Assembly (NCBI RefSeq): GCF_014898055.3
Contig: NW_023601543.1
Location: forward strand, 9,418,440 to 9,482,439
DNA length: 64,000 nucleotides
Direction: 5' to 3'
Source of the DNA: Talpa occidentalis
Taxonomy: Eukaryota > Chordata > Mammalia > Eulipotyphla > Talpidae
Of this stretch, positions 13,291-22,981 are shown in pieces; the stretch's first letter is position 1, and each line of letters opens with the position of its first letter. The notes under the pieces were generated by a model. That model saw only the letters and a program-made list of their open reading frames with translations. It was not told the DNA's origin and did no database searches. A program made the position numbers and the translations under genes.

Positions 13291-13400
13291 TCTCTTCCTT
13301 GCTTTAGACTTTGTCCAACTTTAAGGCAGACCCTTGCAAGTCCCCCCTCCCAACCCCCAGATCCTAGCTGGTTTGAAAATTCTTTGACAGCTAGTTCTAT

Positions 13401-13610
13401 TCACGATCTGGGTCCTGCCACATTGAGCAGAAGAAATCTCCTCTGCACACTGCTGGGTTTGGCTGACAGACCCTCTTCAAATGCCTTGGCCAAGGTGTTA
13501 CACCACTCCTCTACCTGCTCCAGACTAGCCAGGACCTCAGGCGGCCACCCCTGGTCCAGAACCACCAGCTGGCCAACTAGCCTCCCCCTGTGAGAAAGAG
13601 ATTTAGACAT
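13401..13610 (-). CDS. Candidate 69-codon ORF behind an X-box (unrecognised)
   Basis: A minus-strand frame of 69 codons starts at the ATG whose A is at 13610 and ends at a stop at 13401. It sits inside a longer frame that stays open to 13904. I do not recognise the product. Its middle part (after GQLVVLDQGW) looks amphipathic and protein-like, with VEEW and LAKAFEEGL segments. There is no signal peptide or membrane segment. Just after the ATG the DNA also resembles a splice acceptor (a pyrimidine run then CAG at about 13590), so it could be an exon of something larger, coding or not. A consensus RFX X-box lies 34 bp upstream of the ATG. The frame may equally be open by chance. Confidence 0.15.
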   Translation of the reverse strand: MSKSLSHRGRLVGQLVVLDQGWPPEVLASLEQVEEWCNTLAKAFEEGLSAKPSSVQRRFLLLNVAGPRS

Positions 13611-13643
13611 TTTCTGTGAACAACTGATTCCACAGGAACTCTT

Positions 13644-13657
13644 GTTACCATAGCAAC
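13644..13657. promoter_or_regulatory. Consensus RFX X-box
   Basis: The sequence GTTACCATAGCAAC fits the RFX X-box consensus GTNRCC-NN-RGYAAC at every position. RFX factors drive ciliary genes through such sites, usually within about 150 bp of the start. Here the nearest ATG on the minus strand is 34 bp away. Binding is inferred, not shown. Confidence 0.6.
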
Positions 13658-14004
13658 AAAAATAAGCCAACAGCTGCCTTCTAATCCCTGAGCCTGGAGA
13701 ACATGGAATTGACAGAGGAAAAACACAGACCTCTCGAGCGGGTGCCGACCTTCTTCCCTCAGCTGGATGAGGACGGGCAGAGCTGTTCACCCTGTGTTGA
13801 TGAGGTCTGAGCATCCTCTGCAGTGCCCCCCACCCCCATTGCCCCATAGAAAGAAAATAGGGGCAACATAGCTTAACTGCCTCTATTATTTTCAGCAGCT
13901 TCAACTCTCTACCAACAGCTAGAATGCATGATTTGGCAGTGGCAGTAGGTCTGGAAAGGAAGTAATTTGTGTTTACTTAATCGTGCAAAAAATTATTGCT
14001 AATA

Positions 14005-14275
14005 ATACAAGCTAACAATTGTTCACTATGTATTGGGTGCTATACTAAGCACTTTACATATACTATTGCTTTTGCTCTATTTTGTTAATTCTTAGAAAAA
14101 TATGCAAGGTAGGGATTATGACTATCCCCATTTTACATATGCAGAAAGTAAGGATCAGAGCAACTAGGTAACAAACCCAAGACAACACAGCTAATGAATG
14201 GTAGGGCAGGGATTCAAATCCAAATCTGTCTGACTATGAAGCTCATGTTCTTAACCTCTCTTCCATGTTGAACAA
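14005..14275 (-). repeat. MIR SINE, minus strand
   Basis: On the plus strand it reads 'gtgctatactaagcacttta', then 'ccattttacatatgcagaaa', 'acacagctaatgaatggtag' and 'ggattcaaatccaaatctg'. These are reverse-complement MIR landmarks in correct order. Confidence 0.85.
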
Positions 14276-14768
14276 CTTCAAAATTCCTATTGGGAGAACC
14301 ACATCAACTTAGGAGTTGTTTGATGACAGTGTGGCGGTGGCTCTGCTAGAAGAGGGGAACAGCAAATCCTATGTCACATGCTGGATATGGTGGGAACTTA
14401 AAACAGGCCACCTAGGACAACCAGCCCCAATATGGATGATTGTAAGAAATGCCACAGTAGGCAAAATGGGAGGTACCAGGCACTCCAGCCATTGATCGAG
14501 GCCGAGTCTACTTTCCAAACTTGTCAATGCATATATTGGCTGCCAATTACATTGGGAAATGTTGGACTTTCTAGTATATTCTAGAGAATTGATCAGCTTA
14601 GTAGCCCAGGTCAGCATTCATTCCCTCTTGAGTGTTTCAGGTCTGTGGTCTGCTTTCAAGGGTCAGTCTTACAATTTGTCTTTGATTCTTTGTGTGATTT
14701 CTTTAGAGTCCACATTAAGTGAAACCATCATCCAGTATTTATTTTTCTCTTTCTGGCTCACTTCACTT

Positions 14769-15061
14769 AGAATAATATTTTCCAGGGCCTCCCTGGTGGC
14801 CTAGGGGTTAAGTCTCAGCACTATCACCACTATGACCTGAGTTCAGTCCCTGACCAGGGAGCTGACCCACACATGGCGCAGCAGACCTCTCCTGTCTCTC
14901 CCGCTGCTCCCCTTAGCAGATCTGCTCCCCTCAGTAGATCTGCCTGTTCTGCTCCCCACTCTGTCTCTGGTGAACCCTCTCCCCACCCCGCACCTCTGGC
15001 CTACACCCCAGTTCTTCTATGCAAAAATAAATATTTTTTTTAAAAAGAATAACCTTTTCTA
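14769..15061 (+). repeat. tRNA-derived SINE inside an L1
   Basis: The element body is about 14785-15045 with the head 'gcctccctggtggcctag' and tail 'gcaaaaataaatattttt'. Target duplication: 'agaataatattttcca' at 14769-14784 and 'agaataaccttttcta' at 15046-15061, both part of the minus-strand host L1. A short internal duplication ('cagatctgctcccct' then 'cagtagatctgcc') lies in the body near 14918-14943. Confidence 0.9.
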
Positions 15062-15271
15062 GTTCTATCCATGTTGCTGCAAATGGCATCAATTTATCTT
15101 TTTTGATCCCTGAGTAGTATTCCACTGGGTATAAGTACCACATCTTATTGATCCACACATCTGTTATGGGGTATTTAGGTTGTTTCCATATCTCAACTAT
15201 TGTAAATAGTGCTGCTATAAATATATAACTTCAGATTTCCTTTTGATTTAGCATTTTTGTGCTCTTTGGAT

Positions 15272-15715
15272 AGAAACCTAGGAGTGAGATGGTGCACAGG
15301 TGAATTGGTGGTAGAAATTCTTTTTTTTTTTTAAAGATTAATTTATTTATTTATACAAGCACTGGGTACAGTCAGAAGCGCGGGAGGGTGAGAGAATTCA
15401 CCAGGGCCAGAGCGGGGAGCAGAGCAGGCAGAAGGACCGAAGTACACTGCTGAGGGGAGCAGCAGGCGAGACAGGAGAGGTCTGTCGTGCCATGCGGGAC
15501 CCTCGCCCGGCGGCCGGGGATCAAACCGGTGCTTCGGAGGCTGCGGGCAGCTTTGCAGCCCAGTGCTCAACCGCTGCGCCACCAGGGGAGGCCCAGTGGT
15601 GGAAATTCTACAGGGACTATACCTGAGAAAAGAAAGCAAGCATTGCGCAAAAGTGAAAAATGATGTAAAATATATATAATTTTTTTAATTAAAAAAAAAA
15701 GAAACCTAGGAGTGA
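15272..15715 (+). repeat. Short L1 3' end with perfect target duplication
   Basis: The inserted L1 3'-terminal segment is 15288-15321 plus 15609-15699, ending in poly(A), with a SINE in its middle. Both sides carry the duplication 'agaaacctaggagtga' (15272-15287 and 15700-15715). The segment ('gtgcacaggtgaattggtgg', 'gggactatacctga') is the same L1 3' terminus found at 16351-16450 and, in reverse, at 62410-62520. It is a very short (about 130 bp) 5'-truncated insertion. Confidence 0.85.
15307..15609 (-). repeat. tRNA-derived SINE, minus strand
   Basis: The body is 15322-15594 and reads as poly(T), 'aaagattaatttatttattt', then the reversed body and the head ending 'ccaccaggggaggccc'. Target duplication: 'ggtggtagaaattct' and 'agtggtggaaattct' on either side, within the L1 3' end. 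This copy retains many CpGs and looks young. Confidence 0.9.
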
Positions 15716-15744
15716 AATTGCTAGGTCATACCTGTGAAAAAAAG

Positions 15745-16010
15745 AAAAGGGGAAAAACACAAGTGCCATAGTGGGTGTGGAGAAAAAGGAAGCATCTTAG
15801 TAAGCTCTTGGTGGGAATGCAGACTGGTCCAGCCCCATGGAAAGCTGTGTGGAGGTTCCTTAAATTACTTTTTCTTTTTCCATACCACATATAAGTGAGA
15901 TCATGTGGTACTTCTCTTTCTGATTAATTTTACTTAGCCCAATGCCCTTCAGGTTCATACAGGTAACAGCAAATCACGGGATAGCCTTCTTTTTGTGGAG
16001 AAAAGTCACT
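15745..16010. repeat. L1 fragments in both orientations
   Basis: At 15745-15870 a plus-strand piece of L1 ORF2 is visible ('tgtggagaaaaaggaagcat', 'ttggtgggaatgcagactgg', 'tgtgtggaggttccttaaat'). At about 15880-16010 a minus-strand piece follows ('cacatataagtgagatcatg', 'cttagcccaatgcccttca'). Either this is a 5'-inverted copy or two separate insertions met. Confidence 0.7.
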
Positions 16011-16017
16011 TTTAAAA

Positions 16018-16470
16018 ATAAATAATGTGCTCCTCCTTCCCATTTTGCTCCATCTCCCTTCCCCTCCACTGCAGAATGTCTCTGATTTATAGCTGCCTGT
16101 TAATTTTGGGTGGTTGTTGCTATTTTCTCCCCTAATCCCTTATTTGATTCCCCTACATTCCTCCTATAAGTGAAACCATCCAATAGTTTTCTTTTTCCTT
16201 CTGGCTTATTCACTGAGCATAATCCCTTCTAGTTCCATCCCCGTTGCTGCGAATGGCATTAGTTTGTCTTTTTTGATTGCTGAATAGTATTCCATCGTGT
16301 ATATATACCACATCTTTTTGATCCAGTCATCTATTTTTGGGCATTTGGGGTGCATGTGTGAATTGGTGGTAGGAATTCTATGGGGACTATACCTGCTAGG
16401 AGAAAGCAAACATGGTACAAAAATGAACAATGATATAAAATATATCTAAATAAATTATAATAAAAGACAT
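16018..16470 (+). repeat. 5'-inverted L1 insertion
   Basis: From 16018 to about 16350 the L1 ORF2 end and 3' UTR run in minus orientation ('ctagttccatccccgttgct', 'tgaatagtattccatcgtgt'). From about 16351 to 16470 the last ~100 bp of the same L1 3' UTR continue in plus orientation to an A-rich end. The two parts join almost without loss of L1 sequence, as expected for twin priming. No clear target duplication was found. Confidence 0.75.
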
Positions 16471-18480
16471 AATGGCCAAAAAATTCCCAAATCCGGGAAG
16501 TAATATAGATATAAAATTTATATAGATTCAATTCAACGTCGTTTTCAACGAGATGCATTATAATACAATGACTTAAAAAATCAAGGAAAAAAGAAACATT
16601 TTCGAAATAGTGTGTTCATGTCCAAATTTCTCCTTTTCATAAAGATACCAGTTATATTGAATTAGGGCCCACCCTCATGCCAACTGCCCATGCATTTATT
16701 TTAATTATATACCTAGAATCAGGGAAATCATCCAGTGGGTGGGTCTATGTCCGAATGTATTAACTGTGATCCAGCCAAGAATGGTCAAGAATCCATTTAT
16801 TATCTGACTCACAGCTCCCTTCTCTAAACAATGTAGCCTTAGGAACACCAAATAGCAATATTAATTTGAACAAAGCATCAAACTGTCGTCCAAATGTTTG
16901 TGTGCTCATCTTTCCCCAGTGTATAGTTCTCCAAGTGACCCTATGTCCTTTTTTGGAAGGACTGGAGAAATCTTTACAGTATATATGTCCATGTATTCCA
17001 AGGTCCCTCCTCCTAGGGAGCCAGCTTTGCTTTCAGACAGGCACAAACCAGGCCCACATCTGGACACTAGGCAATAGATTGTGCCCTCTTACAGGGCAGC
17101 CTGCTGCCCTCAACTCCCTGATCATCCATCTTTGTTGTTTAATTAAATAGACTGAGCAATGTGTGGCTGTGCAGCTACATTGCACTAGGGATAATGTATT
17201 CACTTACCATCTTCCAGCTCTTATGGTCAGGGTCACTGACTGCTATTCTGACCTTAATGCTCAGTGTGCTAACTACATCTACTTGGCATCTGATAGTTAA
17301 GTGTCACCATCTGTCTTTGATCACTTCAGGATCCTATTATCCTTCTTGTTGTCAATGAAGCTCAGTTCTGTGGTAGCCTCACCTTCCATCAATCCTGAAC
17401 TAGAGAGAAGGGCAACCAGTAGAATTCTCTGTAATACTGATATACCTCGCACTAGCCTATTTTTATTGCTTTGGTAAATGAAGTATTCTTCAGGAACTCC
17501 TGTGGAACATACTTTCCTACCCTACGTAAATATATCTAGCAAGCTCACATCTCTGTACCTTTTTATCTCTTCCTCCATGACCTGCTAAGGCAAGTATGCC
17601 ATTTCTACTTCACTTTGTGTGGGATATCACTTTGTCTAGCTTTCTAGGGGTCATCTTAGCAAAGCAGTTATCTTGTGTCCCAGGATCTTTGAAAAGATGC
17701 TAAATCCTGCATCTAAGAGTTGTTCCCAATGGTTGTGCTCATCCTTTTTCAACTTTATTTCCCTTCACCTGGATCCCTTGCAATCCAGAACGATATATAC
17801 TGGACTGGTATGCATAGCCAGCACATACTTGCTGGGTCCTACAGCGCCTCTGGAGCAGACTGCCTTTCTCCTTCTAGTGAACACGACCCACCTAAAATAT
17901 GTTGTGAGTGATTAGATATTATAATGTGAGGTAAGTCAGATCACTAGAAGATTAAATATTCTCTCAATGAGGAGAAGCCTCTCTGTTGTCTTCAAGCAAA
18001 GGGGAAGCACTATCTCTTAACATGGAGAAATATGCTTTTCCATAGGAACAGAAGGTTCTGGGAATGTCAGACTTCAAGACCTTGGAGTACTTCAATCCAG
18101 ATCCCCATGCCAAGAATACGACATGACCTTGGATGAGATCTTCAACTGATGGAAATTTCTAGAAGTACTGGTAGCTATAAGCTGACAGTTAAGAGCACTC
18201 CCAGCACTTGGAGAAAAAATGTTTTTAAGTCCTGAAGGGCGATCCTGGTGGCAGCAGCAGAACATTCTTCACTTCTTCATTTTTATTAAATTCCCCAGAT
18301 GATTCTGAGGCACACTAAAGTTTGAGAGTAACTGCCCCAGGTGATAAAATACACATTCACCTCCACTATGCTTAAAACATTTCTAGAAGAGTTGGAATTT
18401 CAGGCAAGGATTGAGGAGGACATAGGCCTTCAAAATTGAGGATACCTTTGATTTTTAATAATATTCAAGTAGCAAAAAAT
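16471..18480. other. Unassigned non-coding DNA, possibly old repeat
   Basis: About 2 kb with no recognised L1, SINE or DNA transposon apart from a short hAT/MER5A-like scrap at about 18285-18340 ('agatgattctgaggcacact', 'agtttgagagtaactg'). The 16750-17920 part has a processed or retroelement-internal feel in reverse complement, but I could not place it. No intact frame is longer than 94 codons. Confidence 0.35.
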
Positions 18481-19380
18481 GAAGTTTTAACAATTTAAAA
18501 AATATTTCTAATATTGTTACTTGGATTCTATACAGAAGGAGGTTTTCTTCATGAAGCAAATATAGAATTCCCCCCAACCTCATTTTCTCTAATCTCTTAA
18601 AAATGTGGACATTACCAGCGAATGTTGTTTAGATAACATATATGGCAGTCTTTAGAGAAAGTCTTTACCGTGTACTACATTTCAATCTCACAGGTCTCCC
18701 TCTGGAATCAGTTATTCTTTTATTTGCCCACTAGTGGACACTGTTGTGCTTCTGAACTTAAAACTGTTTTGTGATGGGATGGTGAAGAGGCAAAAGAGAA
18801 GACATGAATTGAAAAATAAAATCAAAACTAATACAGCAACAATCTTGTTACAATCCTGTTTCCTTATTCACCATATAACAGGCTAATAAATGTTTATGCC
18901 GATCAAATTTAGGCTAACAAAGTGAGAAACAGCTAAACTTAACACTGCTCACAGAGGGGATACAGCAGGGAAGCTTGTTGCCTAATGACATAACTACACC
19001 ACAAAACAGCACTCTATTCCCCGGGGAAATGACATAATTTCTTTTCATGCAAAATTACTTTCCAGTTTTTTAGTTTTCTATATTAACACTTTTCAATTTG
19101 AGAATGCTGTCAACCTTTTCATCAAGATTCAAACAAAATACTGAAAAGTAGAACATAACAAGCTGTCATTAAAAGGTTGGTTTGTGTTCAGATTTTGGGC
19201 AAAAGTCAATAAATGAGTTTTAAGTCATTTATAATTTATTTTAATGAATGAAATTCTGAGCTCACAGAATATAAGAATTGTTAGGAGAATCTAAGATCAT
19301 TTAATTTTCTAAGCTATTGTGATATTGTGCTAGCAGTCACTTCAAAATGTTGGAGGTAGCATTTTTAATAAGAGCAATAT
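18481..19380. other. Unique AT-rich non-coding DNA
   Basis: No repeat or coding gene was recognised. Confidence 0.45.
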
Positions 19381-19384
19381 AAGC

Positions 19385-19600
19385 TCCGGAACAAAATCTA
19401 GGCAAAAACTGGAATCCTGCTGTCTACCTATTGCCAGAGATTGGGCAGAGTGCTAGACCTCTCTGATCTTCCATCTATATAAGCGCGGATAAATAATACA
19501 TTCCTAGCAAATTTGTTGTGAGAATTTAGTGAGATAGTGTAGGGAATAGGTCCAGTAAATCACCTGGTACAAAGGAGATTATCAGTAAATATTTGCTGGA
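19385..19600 (+). repeat. MIR-like SINE, plus strand
   Basis: Decayed MIR order: 'gccagagattgggcagagtg' near the middle, 'ctctctgatcttccatctat' and 'ttgttgtgagaatttagtga' towards the end, with 'cctggtacaaaggagattat' as the usual 3' tail. Confidence 0.6.
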
Positions 19601-20011
19601 ATTCTTCAGGAGTTCTTTTTAGAGGACGTGAAAGCCCTCGGCTTTCAAATGACTACAGGCACAAGCAACCAATGGTTGACTAATGTCTCTTTCTCTTCCT
19701 AGTACATAAGTTGTATGAAAAAGACTTCTGTGTGCTTTTGTTCACCATTATGACACAAAGTAAACTGTATTTATTAGGGGCTCTTTCCATACTGGGTGAA
19801 TGCATGAATACATCACTGAGATCCAAAAAAGATGAGTAGTTCCTATGACTAGGAAAGTGTACTGTTGTAGCAGTTAGAAGATAATAAGAAATGTAATAAA
19901 ATGGTCCAGATGTCACAACAATTCTGAGCCATACACAGGAACTTGCTGGCTATACTCACCAAAGCTCTCAATAAGGATCACCAACCAGACTAGGTTCTGA
20001 TATGAGAGTCA

Positions 20012-20357
20012 AGAGCCAACAATGGGGCCTCCCCAGTGGCGCAGCGGTTGAGCGCTGGGTTGCGAAGCTGCCCGCGGCCTCTGCAGCGCTGGTTCGATTC
20101 CCAGCTGCTCCCCAGCCACCAGAGGAGGGTCCCACATGGCGCGCAGACCTCTCCTGCCGCCCGCTGCTCCCCTCAGCAGTGTACTTCGGTCCTTCTGCCT
20201 GCTCTGCTCCCCGCTCTGGCTCTGGTGAATTCTCTCACCCTCCCGCGCTTCTGACTGTACCCAGTGCATGTATAAACAAAACAAACAAACAAATAAATAA
20301 AAATAAATAAATAAAACATGCCTCTATTAAAAAAAAAAAAAACAAAGAGTCAACAAT
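20012..20357 (+). repeat. Full-length tRNA-derived SINE (young)
   Basis: The body is 20024-20345. It starts 'ggggcctccccagtggcgca' with A-box 'ggcgcagcggttgagcgc' and B-box 'ggttcgattcc', and has many intact CpGs. The tail has repeated AAAC/AAAT units then poly(A). Target duplication: 'agagccaacaat' at 20012-20023 and 'agagtcaacaat' at 20346-20357. It is one of the best-preserved copies. Confidence 0.93.
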
Positions 20358-20609
20358 GCCTAGAACGCAACAGAATCTCCTTCCTGTCTACGGATCCTGC
20401 CATGTCTGAACACTACCAGCAAACCATCCCGCAGAAGGCTGCCGCACCACCTTAATTATGCTACACTTGAGAAATGCGAGAATGCGTGGTATTTTAGCAT
20501 CAGGTTTCTGCGCTCTATCTTTCCAACAACAACAACAAAAAGAATCAATACACTGAAGTATTATCGGTGCCATGAATGTAGTTATGTCCAAGTGTAGTGA
20601 GGTACCAGT

Positions 20610-20912
20610 AGTTTTGTGTATTTTCTTTTTTAAAAAAAGATATTTCTTTATTTATGCATACAAGAACTGGGGTACAGGGCAAAGGTGGGGGGGGGTGAAA
20701 GGATTCACCAGAGACAGAGTGGGAAACAGAACAGGCAGATTGTGAAATACACTGCTGAGGGGAGGAGCAGGCGAGCCAGGAGAGGTCTGCTGCGCCATGT
20801 GGGTCGCTCCCTGGCTGGGGATCAAACTCGTGCTGCAGAAGCTGCGTCTAGCTTCATAGGTTGCATCTTAACCCCTTGTGCCACCAGGGAGGCCCAGTTT
20901 TGTGTATTTTCT
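20610..20912 (-). repeat. tRNA-derived SINE, minus strand
   Basis: The body is 20627-20895, between target duplications 'agttttgtgtattttct' at 20610-20626 and 20896-20912, which are identical. The head reads in reverse as 'ccaccagggaggccc'. A G-run of about ten lies near 20687. Confidence 0.93.
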
Positions 20913-20915
20913 AGA

Positions 20916-21217
20916 GAAAGAAAGCAACTCTTGGGCCTCCCTGGTGGCACAAGTGGCTATGTCTCAGCACTATGAAGCTATGGGCAGCCACTGCAACAGG
21001 AGTTCAATCCCCGCCCAGGGTGCTACCCACATGGTGCAGCAGGCCACTCCTGACTTGCTTGCTGCTCCCCATAGCAGTGTATTTCAGTAGATCTGCCTGT
21101 TCTGCTCCCCACTCTGTCTCTGGTGAATCCTCTCACCCCTCCACCCCACACCTCTGGCCTACACCCCAGCTCTTGTATGTAAATATTTTTTTTAAAAAAA
21201 GAAAAGAAAGCAACTCT
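20916..21217 (+). repeat. tRNA-derived SINE, plus strand
   Basis: The body is about 20932-21200, immediately downstream of the previous copy. Target duplication: 'gaaagaaagcaactct' at 20916-20931 and near-identical sequence at 21201-21217. It is the 'cctctggcctacacccc' variant. The pair 20616-21200 forms a large inverted arrangement of SINEs. Confidence 0.92.
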
Positions 21218-21399
21218 CCTGAGCTCACCATATTTATCAGTTTCATTCCCAATTGTTTCAAAGTATTTCCAGCGCTGGGGATGGGATCTGTCTGGTGCAT
21301 GCTGAATCCATCTATCTAGTCGTTGAAGGGCTCTTGGTTTGCCATGTTAATTTCCAATGCTATGTATTTTGCCAGTGTTCTTTACCTTTGTTTTTTTTT

Positions 21400-21610
21400 T
21401 TTCTGTGTACACAGAAAGCAATATATCATGGAAGCACAGAGGAGTAAGAAGTATCATGTAATTCAAAGAAAACTGGATGAGGAGTCAGACAAATCTGGTT
21501 TATATTCTTGGTTCCTCCACTTACCAGATATATTACTTTTGACCTTATTCTCAAAGAATCATTTGTCTGTTCGAACCTGTCTGGGGGTTACCTAAAGTAT
21601 TGATATGAGG
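21400..21610 (+). repeat. MIR-like SINE, plus strand
   Basis: The landmarks 'atggaagcacagaggagtaa', 'aggagtcagacaaatctgg', 'gttcctccacttaccag' and 'aacctgtctgggggttac' occur in MIR order. Confidence 0.6.
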
Positions 21611-21920
21611 TGCTTGGAACTCACTCAGGGATATAAAGCAGTAAGAACCTTTGTAAGACAAATGAACAACCTGCAGCTGCTTGGGACAAAAGAATATAGT
21701 CCAGGCAAACAATAAGGCACCAAAGCCTGGGAGGAACAGTCAGAGAAACAGTTCCTTTGGGAAACCCAGACATTCAAAAGTGTATGCTAGGGAATTTAGC
21801 AAGCTACATGCAGATACAGGGCAGAATGTATGCTTACAAAAGACCAGAGAAAACTTAAGCTTTCATCTCTAGTCTTAAATCGAAGAAGCAAAGGCTAAGG
21901 CAAAGATGTCAACAGCCTGG

Positions 21921-22015
21921 CTAAGTTTCTTTCTTCCTTTTTTTTCTTCTTCTTTGCATATTCTTTGCATATTCTCTCATTTTTCTCTCTCCCTCCCTCC
22001 CTACATCCTTTCCCC
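21921..22015. repeat. Pyrimidine-rich low-complexity tract
   Basis: T/C-only stretches such as 'ttcttccttttttttcttct', a tandem 'attctttgcat' pair (about 21950-21972), and 'tctccctccctccctac'. Confidence 0.85.
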
Positions 22016-22142
22016 CACCCAGCCCCTTCCTTTGGCTCCTGGTAGCAAAAGAAATCTCTGTCAAAACATGACCTGCACACAAGCTAAAAGGAAAAAGACA
22101 AGAGACCACACATAACAAAAACTGAACTCTTTAAACAAGCAG

Positions 22143-22944
22143 ATTCTGGAAAATGGCAGCAGGGTGAACACACAGGGCTTGCCTCCTCCACATATTCACA
22201 ACCAGATTACACCTAGACAAAACAACACCTGAAAGATAAATGGATGACAAATGCAAACACCAAGAATAATGGCACAGCATAAAAAGGTAGGAAAAATCGT
22301 AACCAACTTGTGTTTAGAGCAATAGCAGGGCAGTACAACCCATGAAAGGGAGGGGTAGTTGTCATTTGGAGCTGTTAATTCAAGGACACACACACATATG
22401 TCTGGACTTTAAGACCCAGTAGCTAGAGAAGGGGGTGACAGGGTTGGCTCCAGGACAGAGGGTGCACCACTGGAGAACTATCAGGGTAAGGGTGCATGTG
22501 GTGATTGTCAGCTTGAGTCTGTGGCTCCCAAACTGGAAGAGTTGGGACTCAAACTGTTTGGGAAAGCAAGATCAGATCACCTGTGTCTCCTCAGAAAAGC
22601 AGCTACTATTAGCAGCCTGTGGCTGTGCTACGCAAAACATACACACACCCCCGCCCCACCTTACCCTACCCAAGGCCAAAACTGAGACAACTGTTTGCTC
22701 TCAGTAGCCAGAGTCTGAAGCATCTGGATTTAACATTTGCTGTTATAGGAAGCTCAACTTACCACCAAGAAGAAGCACAGACTTTGTGTTAAAGGATGGA
22801 GGGCAGTCCTGCAGGCAAATAGCAATTGAAATGTTAGGAACAACTATACTTAGATAAAATAGATTTCCAATTTTTAAAGATAATTAAAGGTAAAGGTGGA
22901 TATTATTTAGTATTAGTAAGGGCCTCATAAAGTAAGAAGAAATA

Positions 22945-22981
<37 letters not shown>

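Larger units (their letters stand above)
14640..15740 (-). repeat. Old L1 ORF2/3'UTR host, minus strand, three times interrupted
   Basis: The outer element is an L1 in minus orientation. Its landmarks are 'ctggctcacttcacttagaa', 'tctatccatgttgctgcaaa', 'gagtagtattccactgggta', 'gtaaatagtgctgctataaa' and 'aacctaggagtgaaattgct'. It has been opened by the SINE at 14785 and by a short L1 3' end at 15288 that itself contains a SINE. The reading frame is destroyed. Confidence 0.85.

Noticed and set aside
13401..13904. 167-codon minus-strand frame taken as one protein
   Set aside because: The first ~98 codons run across the X-box and leader-like sequence with no protein-like character. Only the last 69 codons are kept, as a weak candidate.
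15288..15699. A repeated ~100-bp unit ('gtgaattggtggtag ... gggactatacctg') with A-tail and duplication, seen also at 16351, considered as a new small SINE or snRNA-like retroposon
   Set aside because: The same sequence in reverse at 62410-62520 is continuous with an L1 3' UTR, so the unit is the 3' end of an L1 and not a new family.
20024..20345. tRNA gene at the SINE heads (A and B boxes present)
   Set aside because: The heads cannot form a complete tRNA cloverleaf with a mature 3' end and continue into SINE body. They are pol III promoters of SINEs and not tRNA genes.
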